Assembly (NCBI RefSeq): GCF_035083965.1
Contig: NC_089728.1
Location: forward strand, 17,547,955 to 17,611,954
Source of the DNA: Branchiostoma lanceolatum
Taxonomy: Eukaryota; Chordata; Leptocardii; Amphioxiformes; Branchiostomatidae
Direction: 5' to 3'
Length of the DNA: 64,000 nucleotides
The position numbers and the translations under genes were made by a program. Of this stretch, positions 58,801 through 64,000 are shown piece after piece. The notes below the pieces were generated by a model. That model ran no database searches. It was given only the letters and a program-made list of their open reading frames with translations, and had not been told where the DNA came from. Every line of letters starts with the position of its first letter. Positions within the stretch are counted from its first letter, which is position 1.

Positions 58801-61271
58801 AGGACACAATGTCTTAACAGGAACACCAGGAATTGAACCTGTGACCATTCAATCTCGTGTCCACTAGCTAAGCTACTTGGCCATTCAAGACACAATTCCT
58901 TTGCGTTGATGTGAAAATAAGACAGTGATGAAACCCCTGTCTAGTTAAACCCACCTGTAGGATCCTCCTCTGGCTGGTACGGTGTTTGAAGAACTTGTAG
59001 ACGGTGAAGTTGTAGACCTTTCGCTGCTGGAAGGCACTGCTGGCCTCGGCGATGTTCTCCTTCTCAGCCCTCTCAGCCTCCGCCAGCCCGTGGTCCTTAG
59101 CGTACTGCATGGCATCCTCGATGGTCATCCGGCCTCTCTGGTGGGAGGGAAAATGGAACATTTTAGGTAGCCTGATTAACCTTCAGTGTGCTAAGGTAGC
59201 TGTTTGGCACCAGACTTGTATTGGACACCAGGTTAGGCAGCAGGGAGAAGGTTAAAGGGCCCGAGTAAATGTAGAATTGACAAGCCAACTATACTAATTG
59301 CTAAATACATGTTTACCCTAAGGTAAAGTTCTCACTTGTTTTACACATTTAGTCTGTCATAGTTCAGGGCTCTCTCAAAATTTGCTGTGCTGACGGCTAC
59401 TCCACTGACAATTGAATTTGGTGACGTTAGTCAGCTACATGTCCCCATCGGTTCTGATATATAATGTAGGTGTATAATGAATAGGGATTTTTCAGTTGGC
59501 TTTCCCGGGGATGGATTTCAAAGAATTTTTCGAGGAAATACAGAGAATAGACAAGTTAGGCCACACCACTTTAATTTCTTGGTTGATGGATTTTTTGAAA
59601 AGCTGCTAAATTCCAAAATCAACATGAAAACAGAATCTCAGAGGAAAGTCTGTACTTTGGTGCACACAGTTTCAGGGAGTGAACAGGGTCAGGTGCAAGT
59701 TTTCACCCCAGCCTTCTGTTTGAATGATTTTTTTGGGCCAAAATTTAAAAAAAAATCTGTTAACCAAGAAATTTAATTGGTGTGGCCTTAGTGGGCATCT
59801 CCAAGTTACGGTCAATGTTGGGAAGGTCTAGAAGGAAAGCCTTCTGAAAAATTCTTGAAAGTTAAGACACATTTCAATGCTACACTACTAATATCTTTTG
59901 AAAAGGAATACTACCCCTGGCCATTGACTGTAGTCTATAACACAATTTTCATGTCTACAACCTGCAGATAAGCCATAAGTGGTGCCTGAACAAGTTACCA
60001 GGTTTTGGGACTTTGATAAAGGTTAGACATCAGATCCAGGTACTAAGATACACATTACAAAGTTACTCAAGCAACTGGCTAGACGTTTCAGTTCTGGGAC
60101 TGTATCGGCCAGTCTTGCATAGATCGGCAACAAACACCTAGTTTTAACATTCCTATTAGAAGTAACCTGGATACCATTTTGATGGACAGTAAAATTGGTT
60201 GCACATCTGTATGGATTTGTGACCTTACCTTGACCAGATTCCCGATGAGGGACCTTACTGCATCTCCCTCTTTCACCTCCTAAGAAAGATAAGAATCGTA
60301 AGACATGATGAATTTGTACAGAAAGACACTGCAGGAACACTTGTTGCATGTTGTAATGATGCATTACATTTGTACATCATTTGTGACAGGACTAACACCT
60401 CTGGCACACTTAATTTCAAGGTTTCTAACTGTAAAACATATACCACAGATAGTGTGAGGGCTGTAAGGTGTCAGAATACTTTCAAAGTACTATTGAAAGT
60501 GCAATCTATGGCAAATTTAGTGCCCATAGGATTATTAGGACTAAAGCCTCTGTGAAGCAATTATGGTGCTTGTGATGTGGGCTATTAAGGAGTTTTATAT
60601 CCTCTTTACCACTACCAGGTATAACAATTCCCTTAAAACATGTTTTCATTTATGTCAAGGCAGTTGTTTCTTGTAACACTGGGCAGTTTTGAACAAAGGC
60701 AGTGTATCAAGCCTTAGCCTAACCTCTGCTTGGAGAGTAAGTATTTGGCCCCAGCTTACTGGTGCCAGTTTTGGACAGTACCACCTTCTAGATAGGGGTG
60801 TCATTCTGTTATATATCATTAGCTAAAAATATTGCTACGGTACCCAAATTAAATGTGCATCATCTCATTCATACTTGCGGACAACTAGTACATAAAAATG
60901 CATCAAAGAGATCTTGAGTTATAGCTGGGAACGCACACACACTGTAGGAGATGCATCATGACCCTTCTTTACGGAGGTTACTCCGGAATAAAAATAAAGT
61001 AAAGTTTTCAACCAACCACACTACTGAAGGCCAATGATTCCCTCTGCATCTCTTCTGCAGACATCCCTTCCTTCCGCATCAGATCTTCCACCAGACCAGC
61101 GTTCTTATTGACCTCTGGCATCTGACCTTCGGCCTTTAACATCTGATCCTCTGAACTTTTGCTGTCCTTTCTGAACATCTTGGCCATGTTGGTTGTAGGC
61201 ATCTGAGGCATCTTTCCGAACCCAGAGAAGCTGTGCTTCTTGAAGAATCCTTTCTTCTTCTGCTTGGACAT
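37892..61271 (-). CDS. PH domain-containing formin (PHCF-type), 23 coding exons
   Basis: Coding exons, 5' to 3': 61017-61271, 60229-60279, 58955-59137, 58273-58365, 57827-57907, 56992-57046, 56135-56240, 53882-53942, 53284-53381, 49280-49502, 48065-48124, 45490-46500, 44744-44840, 44073-44247, 42923-43100, 42038-42190, 41220-41349, 40864-40896, 40579-40682, 40130-40213, 39410-39592, 38510-38615, 37892-37899. Frame is kept throughout, about 1175 aa. Order: a basic N-terminus; a PH-like segment about 138-238 (RFFIYFEDYHEYELNADN); a clear PH domain about 254-365 (IIKEGELEKRAG, RRWVRIRQGELSYYKL, AVRDEWFKVLSRASQ); an acidic Ser-rich region; proline-rich FH1 about 690-735; FH2 from KLRPFHWTKI about 745 (LAVGNRINIGTTRGAARGF); a charged tail. 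Formins nucleate and elongate actin filaments. The start follows an acceptor (TTGTGCAG|GAAATG), so a 5' UTR exon lies upstream, unseen. The first donor is weak (GTTGGT). Confidence 0.92.
38117..38220. repeat. (GTGA)n microsatellite
   Basis: About 100 bp of GAGT/GTGA tetramer with one GATT interruption, in the last formin intron. It yields the Leu-Thr-His-Ser open frames. Confidence 0.95.
38285..38490. repeat. Dispersed repeat B, copy 2
   Basis: Matches 26000-26255: TTGAAGACTGTGGTCACATG, CTGCTCCCCAGGGTAAGGGG, then a GCGCCCTTG block. Confidence 0.7.
39788..40040 (-). mobile_element. tRNA-derived SINE, family E, copy 1
   Basis: Minus strand: a tRNA-like head ending GTGAGTTCAAACTCCGGC near 39975. 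The body reads on plus as GACAGAGAAGACAGACGCCA and AGTATTTACAGGTTTATTG. Two more copies in the same orientation lie in other formin introns. Confidence 0.8.
40321..40510 (-). mobile_element. tRNA-derived SINE, family E, copy 2
   Basis: Same body (GACAGAGAAGACAGACGTTA; ACAGTATTTACAGGTT) with a shortened middle. Confidence 0.75.
41098..41190. repeat. LINE 3'-end-like fragment
   Basis: AATCCATCCAGGCATTCTCG and a terminal GTTAGCGAAGGTAAT, as at 23574-23670. Confidence 0.5.
41755..41975. repeat. SINE-core-like repeat, inverse copy
   Basis: Inverse of 15422-15676: GTAAAAGAACCCAGCACACT near 41859, GGGGATTGCATTCATCATTT near 41775, GTATTGCACTACTAGC at the end. Confidence 0.7.
43165..43640 (-). pseudogene. 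Non-LTR retrotransposon C-terminal fragment
   Basis: The minus frame reads RARLGVHSVQDMIRSNHLHW, YGHLERMDRERWPKKLIGMT, VGGRNP, then after a frameshift GRPRKRWIDKIKEDL. This is the R-L-G-V / RWYGH-L-RM / GRPRKRW.D tail common to LINE reverse transcriptases. Truncated and frameshifted, in a formin intron. Confidence 0.75.
43643..44027. mobile_element. Harbinger-type MITE, family A, copy 2
   Basis: Ends GACCATGTTCATTTGATCAC / ATAATCAAATCAACAAGGCC with TAA at 43640-43642 and 44028-44030. It abuts formin exon 14 (44073) and the LINE fragment. Confidence 0.85.
45058..45160. mobile_element. 103-bp MITE, AGCCTGGG ends
   Basis: AGCCTGGGTATCATCCTTCG pairs with GGAGGGTGGAACCCAGGCT, a nearly full-length foldback in a formin intron. 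Confidence 0.8.
45187..45396. mobile_element. MITE, TACTGTAAATGC ends, copy 1
   Basis: TACTGTAAATGCGTTTAAGT pairs with TTTCTGCATTTACAGTA. Inner GCGTGGTTTTA pairs with TAAAACCACCGC. A relative lies at 63179-63367. Confidence 0.85.
46556..46916. mobile_element. MITE, CAATTACTAGAATATTCTT ends
   Basis: CAATTACTAGAATATTCTTA pairs with AAGAATATTCTAGTAATTG. A second paired block is TACCTCCAAATTTTCAA / TTGAAAATTTGGAGGTA. It lies 55 bp upstream of the long formin FH1 exon. Confidence 0.85.
47030..47420. mobile_element. hAT5-like MITE, family F, copy 1
   Basis: Ends CAGTGTTCTCACCAGG / CCTGGTGAGAACACTG, 391 bp, flanked by TCTAT at 47025-47029 and 47421-47425. Copy 2 at 55425-55820 also has a 5-bp duplication. 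CAGTG tips suit the hAT superfamily; hAT5 elements make 5-bp duplications. Confidence 0.85.
47770..48020 (-). mobile_element. tRNA-derived SINE, family E, copy 3
   Basis: The most intact copy. The minus-strand head reads AGTTCAGTGGTTAGCGATC, then GGATTCGATCCTGGCTG (box B-like). The body GACAGAGAAGACAGACGCTA on plus is shared with the other two. Confidence 0.85.
49740..50220 (-). mobile_element. tRNA-derived SINE, family G, split by a MITE
   Basis: Left GGTAAAGGTAGTCC and right TTGTAGGGGCAGTGGGTTGT rejoin to match 58612-58885. The MITE occupies 49759-50031. Confidence 0.7.
49759..50031. mobile_element. MITE nested in a SINE
   Basis: CTTAGACCCCTTCACACTCA pairs with GAGTGTGAACGGGGTCTAAG. The stem extends through TTTTTTCAATCGCGATTGA. 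Interior words repeat CGATCGCGATT. The comparison copy at 58620-58650 shows this stretch absent. Confidence 0.8.
50351..53046. mobile_element. Large TA-flanked element, family C, long form
   Basis: 2.7 kb bounded by TAGAGTCCATTCCAAGTCAC and GTGACTTGGAATGGACTCTA, the ends of the 733-bp element at 28978-29710. Subterminal zones are the same TTTAGAAATATTT-rich sequence. The central part (about 50620-52830) is unrelated to the short form and has no transposase frame. It includes a perfect DR1 (AGGTCAAAGGTCA, 52105-52117) and an ETS-type CCGGAAGTG near 52132 next to CGCGCGC. Confidence 0.75.
54035..54545. repeat. Dispersed repeat B, copies 3 and 4
   Basis: CTGCTCCCCAACGTAAGGTG with GGGGGCGCAGCGCCCC (to about 54310), then a shorter second copy with CTGCTCCCCAAGGTAAGGTG (about 54430-54545). 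Confidence 0.7.
54560..54640. mobile_element. Mini-MITE, TTAACCTT family, copy 3
   Basis: TTAACCTTTAACAGACTGAA ... GGCAGCAGGGAGAAGGTTAA, 81 bp. Confidence 0.75.
55297..56090. repeat. Dispersed repeat D, copy split by a MITE
   Basis: Collinear with 35049-35375 on both sides of the MITE at 55425-55820 (ATTCGGAAATTGGGATTGAT; TTTTTTGTTCAATGACAC). It ends 45 bp before formin exon 7. Confidence 0.7.
55425..55820. mobile_element. hAT5-like MITE, family F, copy 2
   Basis: Ends CAGTGTTCTCGCTAGG / TTCTGGTGAGAACACTG with GAATG at 55420-55424 and 55821-55825, 396 bp, about as diverged from copy 1 as expected for an old family. The internal CCCCTATGCTGTG is repeated three times. Confidence 0.85.
56579..56621. 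repeat. Head-to-head interstitial telomeric repeats
   Basis: TTAGGG, then TTAACCCTAACCCTAACACC and TAGGGTTAGGGTTAACC: short runs of the animal telomere hexamer in both orientations, in a formin intron. Confidence 0.85.
58612..58885 (-). mobile_element. tRNA-derived SINE, family G
   Basis: The minus-strand head GGCCAAGTAGCTTAGCTAGT plus GGTTCAATTCCTGGTG gives A- and B-box-like elements. The body matches the split copy at 49740-50220. Confidence 0.8.
59176..59255. mobile_element. Mini-MITE, TTAACCTT family, copy 4
   Basis: TTAACCTTCAGTGTGCTAAG ... GGCAGCAGGGAGAAGGTTAA. It lies 39 bp upstream of formin exon 3 on the transcribed strand. Confidence 0.75.
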
Positions 61272-61313
61272 TTCCTGCACAAGGAAGAACAACTTGTGTT
61301 ACGGTTCTCTAGC

Positions 61314-61610
61314 TCTACCACAGGTGTCACACAGACTCAAACAGAGAAGGGTCCAGTTTGCTGGTCACTGCCTTCGGGCAAGTGAGGAGATTATCTCCTC
61401 ACTCATTCTGTGGAGGCCCCGGGAAAAACACGATCCAGAAAGCTGACTTTCCCGAGGGGGTCTATCTAGAGACACCTCAATTCACATGGAAGACCTTAGT
61501 GCGTCCATGGCAGATAGACTGGTCACTGGTCAGAAGTTGTGAATGGACTTGCCCCATCCCCCCCGGGGGTCGACCGATGACGATGATGATGTGTCACTGA
61601 TCATCATCAT
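61314..61610 (+). pseudogene. Non-LTR retrotransposon C-terminal fragment
   Basis: The plus frame reads LKQRRVQFAGHCLRASEEII, SSLILWRPREKHDPES, then a stop and frame change leading to DLSASMADR. This matches the RLRFAGHC...LLLW.P tail of LINE reverse transcriptases. It lies just upstream of the first formin coding exon. Confidence 0.75.
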
Positions 61611-61665
61611 GAGTGTCTGATAAATGGCTTTGGTACGATTCTACCAATTTTGTGATTCTAAATTA

Positions 61666-62096
61666 GGCCATGTTGATTCGATTATATGGATGACATCCCC
61701 GCGTGCGCATCAATTTTCGTCCGTTTCCAACAAAAAAAGTTTTCAACCATACTGTAAATCATACAAAGCAGCTGCAAAATGAGCATATATATGCCGTAAG
61801 GGGCAAAAAAGAAATATTGGAAAATGGATACTGATGTCATAGAATACCAAAATCAATTCCAAAGTCAAAGATTGAAGAAGATGAAAAAGAGCAAAAATGA
61901 AGACTCTATTGTTTACAAGACAATATACTCGGTGTGTTTACTACTAGTAGTCATTTGTACAACCTTCCTGACCACTTGGATTTCATAATGAAGGCAACAT
62001 TTCTTTTTGCGAAACTTTAATTTCTTTTTTTCGCACGCTTGCATCAGTTTTGGGGTTCCCAGAGGATGTCATCCATATAAATGAATCAACATGGCC
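61666..62096. mobile_element. Harbinger-type MITE, family A, copy 3
   Basis: Ends GGCCATGTTGATTCGATTAT / AAATGAATCAACATGGCC, 431 bp, left flank TTA, right flank TTT (one base off). Internal GGGGTTCCCAGAGGATGTCA matches copy 1. Confidence 0.85.
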
Positions 62097-62120
62097 TTTA
62101 ATAAGACTCAACTTTAGCTT

Positions 62121-62318
62121 AGCCTCCATAGGAGCCTCGGAACCGGCTTTTTGGGGGGCTAAATAATACACTTTTTGCAGCCAGCCCGTAACTATCAGCC
62201 ACCCCATAACCATCTCGCTGGTAACATGGTTACAGGGTGGCTGATAGTTACGGGCTGGCTGCAAAAAGTGTATTATTTAGCCCCCCAAAAAGCCGGTTCA
62301 AAGCCTGCTATGGAGGCT
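62121..62318. mobile_element. Young foldback MITE with 11-bp target duplication
   Basis: 198 bp, almost wholly a hairpin: arms of about 90 bp (AACCGGCTTTTTGGGGGGCT; GCAGCCAGCCCGTAACTATC) differ only near the tips. Target duplication AACTTTAGCTT at 62110-62120 and 62319-62329. Confidence 0.92.
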
Positions 62319-62329
62319 AACTTTAGCTT

Positions 62330-64000
62330 GAAATTTACTCTGCATTGGCAACTTATTGTTCATTTATTTGTTCCACTGCGTGTAAATGAGGAAGAAAAGA
62401 TTACCATCACCAATGGCAGCACCAAAATCTTCCCTTCTGTTCTTAGAATTAAGTCTTATTCAAACATTATTTATAGCCAAGGACTTAATAAACTTCTTCT
62501 CTCACAGCACATGTTGTTGATCTCTTTCCCAAAGTGGGAATTGATATAATGCCAACAAAACACACCCACAAGTTACTTGTGGTGATGTCAATTCATTCGA
62601 CAGTCCAAAAACATGGGTCCACTAATTAAACTTCATCATTCACATTGACTCATGGTTGTCAAGTATAAGTATATGTACAATGTATCAGTATGGTAATGAA
62701 GAAATATATGTACCCATTTCTGGAACAGTCTGAATTTTGAAGGAAATGTTTTGTCATCAAAGGCTGATAAATATAGTAAACCTGACACAACAAGATCGAG
62801 CTATCTAGGACAAAAACTGGAAGTTCTGCTGCAGTACCAAGGTCGGCCACTAGGAGGCCCAAAATTGACCTTGACCTTCGTCTTCCCAACACCTGCCCAC
62901 ATACCAAATATTGTTATAATCTATCCAGCGGCAGTATGCTGACCATAAATATCCTGAGACAAACACAAACGCACACACACACAGACTAAAAACAACACCT
63001 CCATTTTTCATGGAGGTAAAAAATGTAAATATGCAGCAGAAGTTGAACTTAGTGGGGTGGAAAACGACTTCCTGCTGTGCCCTTTATACAGGAGGAATTC
63101 TTGGCACCAGACCAGCTGAATTACAATGTTGTTGACATTGCTCTCAGCTGGAACCACTCAGTACCACGAACCATTTAGTAACTGTAAATGCAGAAACGTT
63201 CCCCGTGCTTTTATGTTCGCAGTAAAACCAAGTGTTGCAAACATTTTTGTCCAATATTGTTGCAGTATGTGACTATAGCACTGCCGCGAACTTAAAACCA
63301 CTGCGAACACTCCATTTTCCCTTTAGCGCAAAATAAAAACCATGCGAACTTAAATGCATTAACAGTACTAGCTTTGTTCAGCTGTATCATGGATATTGTT
63401 TATAACTATAAGGTTCCTTAGGGATGGTTCAAACTATGCCAAAATAAGGCCTCTACCAGGCTCCAGAGGCGGCTTGAAAAAGTTGATTTATCCAAATACA
63501 TCTGTTTATCTGTACTTATCTTTGGACTCAGGACTGCATACTTCTATTGTTTCCATTTCTTTATTTGGATGAAGAAAGTTAGATTTTTGAAAAGCATTTT
63601 TGTTTTAGGAAGCTGCAATCTTTTTCACATTCATTTGATTTTCTCAAAATCTAAGCGTTAAAGATTTTATTTTTTTCATAGTTTTTGTAATGTGACATTC
63701 TAATCTAAAGGTTATCTTATCTCTGGGACGAAAAATAAATAAACTAAAGAGTTACAAACATGCTAGCCTTGGACTTTCTCCCTAAAAAAATACTTACTTA
63801 ATCTGGACAAGTTAAGTACATACCCTTAAGCACACAAAAGTTTTAAAACTGCCTCTTGCAACACAATTAATTCAGTTGTTCTTACAAAATAATCTAAGTT
63901 CTGTCACAACCGATGGATGACTACAGTATATCTAAAGAGCTTAACAATGACAATGTACGAAGTCTAAAGTTTTACACTGTAGAAAGAAATGTTAAGGGTT
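62330..64000. other. Right-edge non-coding DNA
   Basis: No gene or formin 5' exon identified. It contains a LINE-tail-like piece (about 62810-63025, ending ACCTCCATTTTTCATGGAGG), the MITE at 63179-63367 and a solo MITE tip near 63453. The rest is A+T-rich. Confidence 0.5.
63179..63367. mobile_element. MITE, TACTGTAAATGC-type ends, copy 2
   Basis: TAACTGTAAATGCAGAAACG pairs with CTTAAATGCATTAACAGTA. Inner CGCAGTAAAACC / CTTAAAACCACTGCG-type blocks match 45187-45396. Confidence 0.75.

Noticed and set aside
37892..61271. Assignment of the formin to FHOD, FMNL or INF2
   Set aside because: No GBD/DID-type armadillo sequence seen before FH1; a clear PH domain occupies that position instead.

Overview
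This is eukaryotic DNA: spliced genes with consensus GT/AG junctions, AATAAA polyadenylation signals, large introns, and many short inverted-repeat transposons (MITEs) and tRNA-derived SINEs. Protein similarity (a kelch-like E3 adaptor, a Ubc13 partner, a pleckstrin-homology formin) and the TE spectrum fit an invertebrate deuterostome, most likely a lancelet (Branchiostoma). The species is inferred, not proven. No viral, bacterial or toxin genes were seen.

Layout. (1) 2-8334, minus strand: a complete five-exon BTB-BACK-kelch gene. (2) 8598-9133: a long CA/CG microsatellite and a Harbinger-like MITE. (3) 9214-22660, plus strand: three tandem copies of an unrecognised three-exon gene. Each encodes a protein of about 149-161 aa with an N-myristoylation/cysteine N-terminus, a variable acidic middle and a conserved 'RLIFVQEAP' C-terminus. 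All three share a promoter footprint that includes a match to the RFX X-box. A degenerate last exon near 23.06 kb suggests a lost fourth copy. (4) 23741-34943, plus strand: a complete four-exon UBE2V (Uev1A/Mms2-type) gene. (5) 36542-61274, minus strand: a PH-domain formin of about 1175 aa whose 23 coding exons keep frame throughout, apart from one uncertain first donor. It converges tail-to-tail on UBE2V. (6) 61.3-64 kb: LINE remnant, MITEs and non-coding DNA upstream of the formin start.

The three single-copy genes belong to well-known cell-biology systems: Cul3-type ubiquitin ligase adaptor, K63 ubiquitin chain synthesis, and actin nucleation at membranes. The candidate for an undescribed system is the tandem array in (3). 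It combines lipid-anchor N-termini, a fast-changing repeat-rich linker, a fixed C-terminal motif and an X-box-like promoter. One copy also carries an antisense decayed piece of the neighbouring kelch gene's first exon directly after its stop codon, before its polyadenylation signal. A mariner-type MITE sits at the same TA in copies 2 and 3, while copy 1 keeps the empty site, which orders the duplications.
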